Shown here: positions 47,824 through 58,470 of the stretch, piece by piece
Numbering within the stretch: the stretch's first letter is position 1
How the letters are laid out: each line of letters starts with the position of its first letter
From: Cardinalis cardinalis
Lineage: Eukaryota > Chordata > Aves > Passeriformes > Cardinalidae
NCBI GenBank assembly: GCA_014549065.1
Contig: JACDOX010000114.1
Span: forward strand, 2,169,629 to 2,233,628
Reading direction: 5' to 3'
Length of the DNA: 64,000 nt
Position numbers and translations under genes: made by a program
Notes under the pieces: generated by a model
What the model was told of the DNA's origin: nothing
What the model saw: only the letters and a program-made list of their open reading frames with translations
Databases searched by the model: none

Positions 47824-50800
47824 TGGCCAGGTGGATGATGCAATTACTCCAACAATACAAAACTCAACACCAAGTCAGACACAAACAGCTGTTGTATTTA
47901 TCACATAGGACAAAGGTAGCAAACAACTGGAAGGAACCACAAATTCTGATGTAGGACGTGGAACTGGATGGTGGTAAACATGAAGGAAAACATAAAAGCA
48001 TAGTAAGCAGGACTGGACATTGCACTGAACAGGATGAGCTGATCAAAATGATGGCAAACACTAAAGAAACAGAAAGTGATATGGAAAAAAATCCAGTTCA
48101 TGTCAAATCAGAGGCAGAAACATGCAAGTCAATAATCATAAATGTGGTGGCTTTATTTACTAGAGGGGGGGAAAGTAATATTGGCAACTACAAGGCATGA
48201 TGTCAATCAAGAAAAAAATGAATTAATGAATATCATACGTAAAACACCATGACAGATAACATGATCTTATTTGCTAGGTAGGTGATTTTCTAGGGAAATT
48301 AGGTAAAATTCAATCCATCACTTAGGGAAATTGATCAACATGGTCTCAGATGAAAAATCATTATTTAACGTGCAAAAAATACAGAAGAACTGTAAAATGG
48401 TTTAATAGCTATCTACTATGAGGGGAAGATTGCTGNTGATTACAGCTCTACAGGAATCTTACGTAATATTTGAATTAACAGGACATAAAGAGAAGAAAGT
48501 TATTTTCTAGCATCAAAAATAGAAGAATTGTCAATATAAATTAAAGTTTGGGGTGTTTTAATAGGAAGATATGCTGCTGATAAGTTCCATAAGGGTTGAA
48601 AAAACAGTGTTTCATAGCACTGTGCTTCTAAGCCCTCTACTAGAATTACAATTTCTGCTATTAAGTGGAGAATCATACTTTTTAAACAAACAAAAAGAAT
48701 ATTGTGGAGTGTTATCACTGTAAATATCAACAAATGTAACTCTGATCATAAGTTCAATTCACGGTATGTATGTGGTAAAGTATCTCCAGTGAAACAGACT
48801 GGTATTAGAAATTTACATCATAAAAGGCTATACCAGAAAAATGTGATTCTATTCAGCCTTATTTGAGAAAAAAATTACTTGAATTGAAGGGAAAGTAGCA
48901 GTTTTTTAGGAAATGGCAACTGTTTGTCCAAGCAAAGTGTGCACAGATGGAGGGTATGACTGCTCTTGTGGAAACAGAGGAGAAAAATTAATAACTTAAG
49001 CCAAATAAAAAGGAAAACTAAGAAATACATTTACAAACCAGGAACAAATACAGGCTTTCTATTCTATAAAGCAGAGTACCATAAAAATTGCCTAGTTCTA
49101 TGACAGAGGTCATATATGAAAATATTTTGTGAAGGACTTCAAAGACCAAGTACCTGATCTTTGTCCTTGCTTGGGTGTGCCCCACTGCTCCCCCATGGCT
49201 CCAGTGTTTGCCAACAGACAAGAGGTAGCAGGTGCTCTCTCACATTGAGCCTGGGCCTGTTCCAGTGGCTGCTCACCTCAGTTCTGTGATCAGGATCCTC
49301 TCATCATGCAAAAAAACTTTTTTCAGTGCTCCCTTATTCATTTATATAAAAATAAAGAGTTAATAGCTTGCTGTTCTATAGACATCAGTTTATAAATAAA
49401 ATTACAGTTGCACATAAGGANTTAGTATTTCTTACTAAGAGACATTCTTGAGCATAAATAGGGAAAGGACTACACTGGAATCAGTGCTGTGCTCTTCCTT
49501 AAGAGTCACCAGAACCAAACACAAGACAAATATCTCCCATCAAAAACCAAAGGAACATGAAATTTTAATATTTGGAAGAACAAAAATNCATCCAATCTCA
49601 AAGAACAGGCTCTGACTTCTAACTGAAAGGCTATTTCTGCAGCTGAGGGTCAAGGGTATGCAGCTGGGCAGTCAGGGTCCCTCCCACTAAAAGACTTAAC
49701 ACTGTGCACTGCTCAGGGCACAGTGAAATTGAGACTGATGATTGTCTGCTAACTCCACTGACTCAGTGACAGCACAATTGAAATTTTTATTATCTGTTTC
49801 CTGGTACATTAACTGGGCTGACTTATACCCCAAACTGCCGTAGCAGTGAGAAAAGTTCTCATGGCCATTATAAACAGTTGCATTGAATTCTTGCTCATTA
49901 CTCCTTGTGAAAGAAAACCACTATGGCTGGNTTATGGCAAATCTGTCTCCATTAAAGCAGTTCTGTGTGAGTCACTGTCTGTGGCAGTGGATCTCCAAAC
50001 AGCTCTATAAAAATCTCCATGGAAATAAGGCTCCTTAGCACTGGGAGAATGTGACCTGCAGAGAGTTCTGCCCCACAAATCCTTCTTGCCATGTGAGCAT
50101 GGGATAAGCCACCTCAGACAACAGCATGGAAGCTCTCTTCTCAGTAAGTGATTAAGGTGAATAAACATATTCACCTTAGCAGTGAGGCCTATGGGAGCCA
50201 GTGTGTTCAGGAGATGATGCATTGTTATCTGCTGGGAATAAATGGAGACTGCAAATCTCAAGAAAAAAACAAATTGATTAGATGCAGAAAGCATGAAAGC
50301 GCAGTCTGTATCCCAAGCACCTCCTANATTTCCTTTCCCAAGGCAGGCTTAATTTCTCACAGTAGCTGTTTTTTATGGATCCAATATGAAAATCTTGCAT
50401 GTATGCTACTCTTCTGCTGCACTNTGCTCTGACTCAGAGAGGTGACATGGTGTCAACATAAATTTTCTAGAAGCTGTGTTTCAGGCTTTGATCCCTGTCA
50501 TNCTGAGCAGAAAAACTGGAAGCTTCACCTCTTCATTTCCTCCCTATGCAGTGCGGTTATCTTATTCACAACAACAGATCAAATTCAGAGGATACAGATA
50601 CTCAGTTGTACTGAGTCTCATGCAGAAGTGATCAAAGAGTACTATGTGTCAACATTTTATCTGATGAAGATGTTGCATAGGAAAAAATTCACTGTTTTAA
50701 AGTCAAAAGTTTCACAAAGTAGAAAAACTTTTTTTTTAATAACTGTAATATAAACACATACCTTNTCTTTACTTTCTTTGTTCAATGAGGTAAGAGAAAA

Positions 50801-52833
50801 CCTATAATGAATTAAAAAGTGTCATTTTCTTGGTGGAGACCTAAATCCTGAAAGNTAAAATCATGACAGAGAGCCCAAAAAAAGGAGGCATTCCCATAAA
50901 AAGAATCAAATGTCTTTAAAATCACCAGGGCTTTGATAAGACTGGCTGGTAATGCAGTTGCAAGAGAAGTTGCCCTGCACCTTGCCCTTTTTTTATCTTG
51001 TTGCTGTATTATGTATATATTGATATCTGAGACTTTTCTTACAGTTTCAATTTCTAGAAACCTCAAATCNCTATGGCTTTCTAGAGGATAAAAAATACAG
51101 TGCATTTTTTTTACATGATGATTTTTTCTGAGTACTCCTGTTAGAGAGAATATTCATTTGCTGTAGTAAATCAAGATTCAGATTTTGGGGTTGGCATATC
51201 AGCCCAAAATCTCAGGATTTAGGCACCTCTTTCCTTATCATTTCTTAGAAGTGTTATCTCTTTTCACCCACAGACATAACTCTGTTTCCCTATTTCCTGC
51301 ATCATATCACAGTCAAGCTGCTGCACAGACAGTCTGTAAGACCCACCTGACTGCTTCACAATGCTGTTAAAAAAAGGATTCACCCTCTANCTATTGTTAT
51401 CTCTCAGGAAAAGGTTTTTTTTATACAAGTCAACCCCTTTTTTCTCTTAGTATGGAGGAAGAACCATATTCAGAGAGGGTTTCAGGCCACCATGGTGCAC
51501 AAATATCCATGTTTCCTTCAATTTATGATTCTTTATTAAACCCACATCACTTAGGGTTCAAGGACTACTCAGGAAGGTTATTTGTCAAACTGCTTGGGAA
51601 TCATCCAATTAAGAGGTATCTTGTTCAAATATAAATCATATCCCTCTTGGGTCACCTCTGAACTCTTTTAAAACATGGCATCTGCACTAATGCACAAAAA
51701 CACTGATGCACAGCTGACAGTTGTAACAGATCCTGTGCATGAGGAGTGGATGCAAACCCAACAGCTCTTACCATTCAGTAGTTACATGGAGAATGACAGA
51801 TGAGATGTCTAAGCACTCTTAGAGGGNTTTGATCAGAGTAAATCATGCAAGACAGGAGAATTCTCCATTTCCAAGTGGTGATCTCACAGAAGCTAGCTGG
51901 CTACTTGGCTAGTCAGATAACATGACATTCAGCTAACAAGACCACAAGGTAAGTAGCTACAATAGCTGGATTAGATTCCTTCTGTAAGAATAACACTCAC
52001 AACTTCCCTGAATTGANGGTGCTTATAAGTGTGTGTAGGTGGCAATATATTCTCTGTCCCAAAATTTGCAAAATCAAGGTCCTAAAGTCTCAAAAAATTC
52101 TNTGAAAAGTTAAATTTTTTTCATTGCCCTCTCAACTTCTAAGCGACTTCGTCTAGCACCATATGGAGCTGTGAGTTAACATTTGAAAAAATATACGTGT
52201 TTTCATATCCTACACCTACTACATACAGCAAAAACACTGCTTAATGATGTCACTAAATTCTGTAAAATTCTTACTTAGTTGAACAATTATTTTAATTAGA
52301 CATAAGGTTAATACNAATACCCTTTACTGGAAAATAAGCTGTTCTGACTTTTTTGGTGGTTCCCGATTCCACAATTCCTATGACACACTAGTTCTTCCCA
52401 ATCAACATGCATTCCAACATAATTGGAGGGTGAAGAAATATGTGAAAATTATATTAATTGAAAAGCATTTTCAAAGGCAGTCAGTGCTAATGGGACCAAC
52501 CAGAAAAGTATAGCCAGCCAGTAAAATAGCAAGATGCTTAACCCCTTTCCAAGGATGGTAATTAGCAGGAAGGTTAGGCTAAGTATTAATGAGGTAGTAT
52601 TTTTATTTCATTGAGATTAAANATAACAAGGCAATTAGTCTAGGCTAGGAAGGAAGAGTTGCTAAATACCATCCACAGTAACATAGAGAGGCAGATACAA
52701 AATAAATCACTTAGAAAATATAAAGGAAACTGTTACTTGTGGAAACCTGTGTTATGGGATACCTCCGGGTATTTTAAGGGTATAGGAATGATTAAAGAGG
52801 CCAAATCCTGGATCTTGTAATCTGAAGTCACAT
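47824..52833. other. Unique non-coding sequence
   Basis: No gene recognised. Overlapping sense and antisense ORFs at 47.86-48.20 kb and 49.93-50.43 kb have no motif. N density rises after about 49.4 kb. Confidence 0.65.
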
Positions 52834-53582
52834 TATAGAATCACAGAATTACAGAATGGGAAAGGTTGGACAGGACCACTCTGTGCGGTCACTGGTCTAA
52901 GCTCCCTGCTCAAACTGGGTCATCCTAAAGCACATGGCACAGGATTACATCCTGTTCTTTAAGAGATTCTGCAGTGAGGGAGACACCACAGCCNCTCTGG
53001 ACAACCTGTTCCAGTGCCCAGTCACCTGTACAGTAAAGAAATTCTTCCTTATGTTCAGGTGGAACTTCCCNTGTATCAGTTTCTGCCTGTTGCCTCTCGT
53101 CCTACTGCTGGGCACCACTGAACAGAGCCTGGATCCTTCCTCTTGATATCCTCCCATCCCAGTCACCTCTTTTCAAGGCTTAACAGGTCCAGGTCCCTCA
53201 GCCTTTCCTCATGAGAGAGGTGCTCCAGTCCCTCAANNATCTTTGNTGCTCTCCACTGAACCTGTGCCAGGAGCTCCAAGTCTCTCTTGGCCTGANGAGC
53301 CCAGAGCTGGACACAGCACTCCAGCTGTGGCCTCACCAGGGCTGAGCAGAGGGGCAGGATCACCTCACCTGACCTGCTGGCAATGCTCTTCCTAATGCAC
53401 CCCAGGACACCACTGGCCTTCCTGGCCACAAGGAAGGGCACACTGCTGGCTCATGGGCAGCTTGTTGTCCACTAGGACAACTTGTTGTCCACCTTACAAA
53501 CAGGTCAGCTCCCAGCCTGTACTGGTACATGGGGTTATTCTTTTCCAGGTGCAGGACCCTGCATTCACCTTTGTTGAATTTT
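52834..53582 (-). mobile_element. CR1 LINE, minus strand, 3' portion (outer copy)
   Basis: Begins with ATAGAATCACAGAATTACAG and runs through the reverse complement of the CR1 3' UTR into the ORF2 C-terminal region. On the minus strand the motifs KFHLNIRKNFFTV, GLEHLSHEERLRDL, VLGCIRKSIASR, LVRPQLECCVQL and KGECRVLHLEKNN appear in the expected order, but in several frames and with ambiguous bases. A local doubled phrase (CTTGTTGTCCAC, 53461-53472 and again at 53482-53493) is a small internal duplication. The element is interrupted at about 53583 by a second CR1 of opposite orientation and resumes after it. Confidence 0.95.
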
Positions 53583-53752
53583 AGATGGAACAGGCTGCCC
53601 AGGGAAGTTGAGGAGTCTCCCAGTCTGGTGACTTTCAAAATCCACCTGGATGGGTTCCTGCATGATCTGCTCTAGGTGACCCTGCCTGTGCAGGGGGTTT
53701 GGATTAGGCGATCTCCAGAGGTTCCTTCCAATCCTAACAATTCTGTGACTCT
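53583..53752 (+). mobile_element. CR1 3' fragment on + strand nested in another CR1
   Basis: GGAACAGGCTGCCCAGGGAA, CCACCTGGATGGGTTCCTGC, the phrase around CTCTAGGTGACCCTGCCTGT, and CAATCCTAACAATTCTGTGA are the last roughly 170 bases of a CR1 in the forward direction, the opposite of the surrounding copy. The final ATTCTGTGACTCT is the CR1 3' terminal repeat. The short 5'-truncated insert splits the outer element, so it is the younger of the two. No clear target duplication is visible, as is usual for CR1. Confidence 0.88.
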
Positions 53753-53930
53753 CTGCTCATCTCTCCAACCNTTCAAGGTCCATCTGAAGGGCTGCACAGA
53801 ACTGTGGGGTGAGGGCCACTCCTNCCAGCTTTGTGACATCAGAGAGTTACAGAGGACTTACTTCATCCAAGTCATTGATGAATAAATTAAACAATACTGG
53901 CCTCGGTATTGGACTCTCTTAAAACTCCCA
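53753..53930 (-). mobile_element. CR1 LINE, minus strand, continuation of outer copy
   Basis: TTCAAGGTCCATCTGAAGGG, AGCTTTGTGACATCAGAGAG, CATCCAAGTCATTGATGAAT and AAATTAAACAATACTGGCCT continue the reverse-complement CR1 ORF2 sequence upstream of the part before the insert. Roughly 30 bases expected between the two halves are missing or unrecognisable, which suggests a small target deletion at the insertion. The right border near 53930 is approximate. Confidence 0.85.
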
Positions 53931-56900
53931 GCCTAAAATCTGTTTTCTGTCAGGAGTACATAAATGCACTGTGTGGAGGTAATATGGGAGGAGTCGAGGA
54001 GTCATTCTTTTCATACAATGCAACCAGTTCAAAACTTTCCTACAGCCTTCAAACAATTCACATCGCACAGCNCAGTCTGATGGAGGACATCACACACTTC
54101 TGCCCTTGGCCTCATAGTGACTGTTCAGCATCTTCCACTCTGTAGTTATTTTATATTCATGAGAATGCTATTTTTCAAACTATCTGTATAATGTCTTGTC
54201 TCTTCAACAGAGTAAAAGAAAAATCCTCAGGAGAAAAGGGAAATACTATTAAAATGAATCCTACAGATCATCTCCTTCTCTATTACTTTTGCTCCCTTCC
54301 CAAAATAGGCAGGGATGGATTTGAATTCTCTTTATGGAGTGCTGAGGAGGAGGTTGCATACACTGTGCCCACTGCTTCTGCCAAACAACTGTGTGACTTT
54401 AGCTGGCTTTGAGTCTTAAATTTTGACACATTGTGTGGTGCTCAGAGTCCCTGTTATTACCACATTATGAAGTGTCATGCTCAACTTTTACCACTAAGCA
54501 TATCTGTAGCTAGGTGGTAGGATCAGGCAATTTAAAGCACAAACTTCNTTCTTCTCTGCCCTTCTCCTATAAGGATTTCTATTCTTCTGTATAAGCATGA
54601 GTCCATATGCATATGGATGTCTCTGGAATGAGACTCCCCCCAAGGATNCAAGGGCACACAGTGAAAGCAGCGTTTAAAGCAACCTACAGGTTTGGGACAG
54701 GGATTCTTCTTGCCACACCTGGTCTATTTCCTCAGCACTCAGCAGAATTGTGACTTCTCTGCCCCATGTTTCTATGCAATGGAGAATACACAAGACGCTG
54801 TCCTCCTTGGCATCTACTTTGGAATTAAGAGGAAAATTAACAGGGAAAATGATGAAGAGAGAGTTTGTTTAGACATATCAATAATAGATTCTGGGATACC
54901 AAGTAGCTTTTGGCTAAATTGTTCCTGGCCTGTCTCCTTTAGTACCTTTACGTCTCTACACTGAGCGCCTTCATCTTCATACTTTGACATTTGCTCAGGA
55001 ATATTGGTAATTTTCAAATACTAAATATTATTATTAAATAGCAAGTCCCATCTATACTGAAGTAACACTTCCCATTTTAGTTNTCAAGACCTGAGTATTT
55101 GTAAACTTCAGGAATCAGACATCTAGAGCAGCCCAACCACAACAGATTTTTCTCCAACATTTTTGGGTAGTTAAAGCACTCCAGAAAGCCTTGTGTGCAA
55201 CAAACAATTTTGAATAAAGAATAATGCCATATGTATGGGCCCACTGAAGTACTGCCAGATACTTCTCACAGTCAGGCCTGTGAAAAAACTCCCCNTTTTT
55301 TAAATCCTGAAAATTATAAATTTCATGACACAAAGGGATTGCTGAAACCTCTAAAGATTGAGAAATTGGTTGTCTCTGCCAATTCTCATACAAGACTCTA
55401 TTAATGCAGGTTAATGTGGTGATAAGCCATTTGTTAACAGCAGTAATTGACCAATTGTGAGAAAATATGCTGTATTTGATGAATAATGTCAGAAAGACAG
55501 AGTGCACAGAAACCTGCTGGCATTGCTATTCATATTTTTGCTGTCTGTGATAGTGAATATTGATTGGGAAATGGTTGCTTNTAATGGCAATTTGCTGTCA
55601 GAGCCCATTACCCAATGAAACAGCAGAACTGCACTCTGTGATAAAGTACATAAAAACAGGAGTTCACAGTAAACTCAGAAGTTTTCTCTATAACAACCTG
55701 TACTCCCCAAAGGCTAGAGTTTCATATATGATCTNCCCTGTCAAGGAGATTCACTGGTCTAACAGAAGAGGTAGCTTTTCCAAACAGTCCAGCAATTCCT
55801 CTGTATTAAGCAAGACTAGATACAAGGCCTTTGGGGCTCTGTGCTCTCTTTGCTTGAGTCTCTGAAAGTGCTAAAAAATGACATGGAAAGGAAAGCGGAA
55901 GAGACAAGTATTTCTGTAAAAAACTCCCCAATAATTGTCCTATCTCCAAAAGATAAAATTTCCTGTCAATCTTGTTCCCAAAACCTAACAAAATGTGCTT
56001 CAAAAGATTTTCATTACATTTATTCTTCCTCCCCTCCTCATGTTTTTCCTACAATTGAATGCAACATACTAAATAGCATTCAGACTTCCTTTCATTGCTT
56101 TCTTATCACTTTTCTCTACTCTTATCTGACAGTACAGCTTTTTGGAGGTAGAAGTCTTGAAATGCCACTGAGAAAGAAGACAGTATAAACAAAATACAAA
56201 CCCTCCAGTGGTTTGCTTCCACTAACAAAAAGCAAGGACAATAGAGAGAAAGATTTAAAAAATGTTATGCTACTAGCTCTACATCTCTAGTTTTAAAAAC
56301 TAAATGGAACTTTTAAATTTGAGGAAAGTTTTGCAAATACACTTTAAAAACTGGCATCAACTTTTGATATTACAAAGACAGTAGTGGCTCTAGAAGCAGT
56401 CAAAACCAAGGTAGAGCTATGAGAGCCTGTCAGTAGGTAGCACTCAAGCAGTAGCCANTCTAGCTAAGGACTCTCAGCTTGTCAATTCTGCAATATTTTT
56501 ATCAAAACAAATTCATCTTTTCAGATATTCCTAATGAAACAAGATTATCACAACTCCCATCATTACAGAAGGAATTAAATGCTTTANGTCAAAGAATGAA
56601 ACGTCATCATTCAATCTTTTACTGAAATTTTATAATAAAAATCAGCTTCATCTTCCATATGCCTCCTTCTTTGCAACAATTCTGGAAACAAAATTCCTGT
56701 CTCATGAGATTCATTGGATTCCAAGAAAGAATTGAGGATTTCTTTTAGAGCACGATTATCAAGGAATATGGAATGGTATACAGTGGAAATATGGCTCCAA
56801 ATTAAGACTGTTTAAGTAAAAGTAAACAGTAAAAACTACTCAGCANAATTACACTCTAAATTAAACAATCCAATGTTCCCCACTTTAAAAAGTACCAGTT

Positions 56901-57602
56901 TTAAAATACTTGATTCTGGAGGCATTGCTAATAAATCTTAATCTTGCCCAAGGAATAATGAATAGCTTGTAATTTAATTTTTATTGAGCTATTACCAACT
57001 CCTATTCTAATTAAATGAAGACATCAATACCAATTCCTCTAAATCAAGATCTGAAAATATAAATAATATATTAAAATAAGTAAATAAATACCACTGTGTT
57101 GCCCTGAAAAAAGACAAGCCAAGAACACAGACCAAGAACTAAGGAATTTANAACTCGAGGGAACTTCTGTATGCCTGTCTGTCTCATGTAGATTTGTTCA
57201 ATATTTTATAATGCCTGCTGTATTTTGCATGTATTTCACACTAACAAATGTCCTCTTCATGTAAGTGTTAAGGGTTGACAGCTAAGGTGCCTTCTTTGAC
57301 CAAAGAGTTTGTGAAAGAGCCTTTTCCCTAGCGATGAGATGAAATAAAAGATGCAGAGAGATGAGAGAGGATCACCAGACAAAAGAGCTGCCTCCAAGGG
57401 CTCCCCTCCCCATGCTGGCAGACCTTGATCCTGCTGCACCAGGAGTCAGGGACAAGACTCCAACTGACTGCACTGGGAAAGCGACAGACAGAGCAGGATC
57501 TTAGGTGTGTGAATGTCACATTTTAGGTGTGCCATGGCAAAGTTTAATGGATGGATCACATCAAAAACAAATGGAGGGAAAGACTTTTAAATCTTCCTCT
57601 GA
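53931..57602. other. Unique AT-rich non-coding sequence
   Basis: No gene recognised. A minus-strand ORF of 130 codons (55115-55507) has a varied composition but no family I know and no strong splice signals. A CNE-like block lies at about 56915-57030. Confidence 0.6.
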
Positions 57603-58470
57603 TTTCTCTGCAAGATATTAATATGTCTTTTTTCCTTTATTAGAATAATCTCTAAGGATCTCAATCAAGCTGGAGATCCACTCAATTATTTATATGGAGA
57701 GAATCCTGGAATATTTTACAATTTAAGAACACAAGGTTGGAAAAAGCAAGAAAAAAGTGGTTTTGTCACATTTTGGATATCAGATAATGCCAGAAGATTC
57801 CCAGCAGTAGTTCCAGTATTTGCTCATCCACCTTTCAACAGACAAATTGGGCATGCTAACTGTATAAATGGAATGTGAAGGGCAAAGAGTCTGCACATGC
57901 AGCATATTCACACACATGCACAAGCTCCCTGAAAAATAGTCAGCTTTAAAAAAAAAATNACCTTTGTGTCCAAACACCAGGTACTCCCTCAAGAGACAAG
58001 AACCAACCCAAAATGCCAGTAAAGTCAAAAGCAGCAGCTTTTCACAAAAGGCAGTCCCATGACACAGCCTCCCTGTCACAATTTCACAAGCACATAAGAC
58101 ACCTCCCTGAGCAGCTGCAGAGTAAGAACCCAAAGTCACCACAAAAAAACTCACCCCAAATATGCTGGTTAGTACAACTCTGTAGATGCTGACATCTACT
58201 TTTCTCCTGGCTTGTCCCTTCATACCCTAGGTGCTGCATCTGAAACAATTCAGTCTGTGGTGTAGTGGGGAGCCCAAAGCACTATACAGGAGAAGAGCAC
58301 TTTGCACTTTCCAAAGGGACACCAAGCAGAAAATATTCCCCCATAGCTGCAGGCATGCAGCATCACAGTTCTCTTCCTTTCCCATGACCCCGTACGGGTT
58401 GCTGAGGTAGCCAGGCAACAGAGCACAGAATGAAGAAGAAGAGAGGCTATGGGAACTGTGCAGCAAATGN
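57603..58470. other. Region of overlapping open frames, no gene recognised
   Basis: On + a frame is open from about 57603 to a TGA near 57878 without a useful start, following an acceptor-like TTTTTTCCTTTATTAG. On minus a 147-codon ORF (57780-58223) overlaps it and a 79-codon ORF follows at 58227-58466. Neither strand shows a domain, and these lengths are near chance expectation. A CpG-containing palindrome with an X-box-like site lies at 58389-58419. Confidence 0.5.
58389..58419. promoter_or_regulatory. CpG palindrome next to an X-box-like motif
   Basis: CCCGTACGGG (58389-58398) is a perfect 10-bp palindrome with two CpGs in CpG-poor DNA. It abuts GTTGCTGAGG...CCAGGCAAC, an inverted GTTGC/GCAAC pair. 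GTAGCCAGGCAAC (58407-58419) approximates the RFX X-box consensus (RYYNYY N1-3 RRNRAC) with one mismatch in the left half. Function is unproven. Confidence 0.2.

Noticed and set aside
52590..52615. TGAGGTAGT word resembling the let-7 seed region
   Set aside because: Only the first nine bases match, the rest of the mature sequence does not, and no hairpin partner is evident.
57780..58223. Longest ORF in the window (147 codons, minus), with a hydrophobic segment
   Set aside because: No recognisable family, one ambiguous codon, an internal Lys/Phe run from a poly(A) tract, and a length that chance alone can give in 64 kb over six frames.
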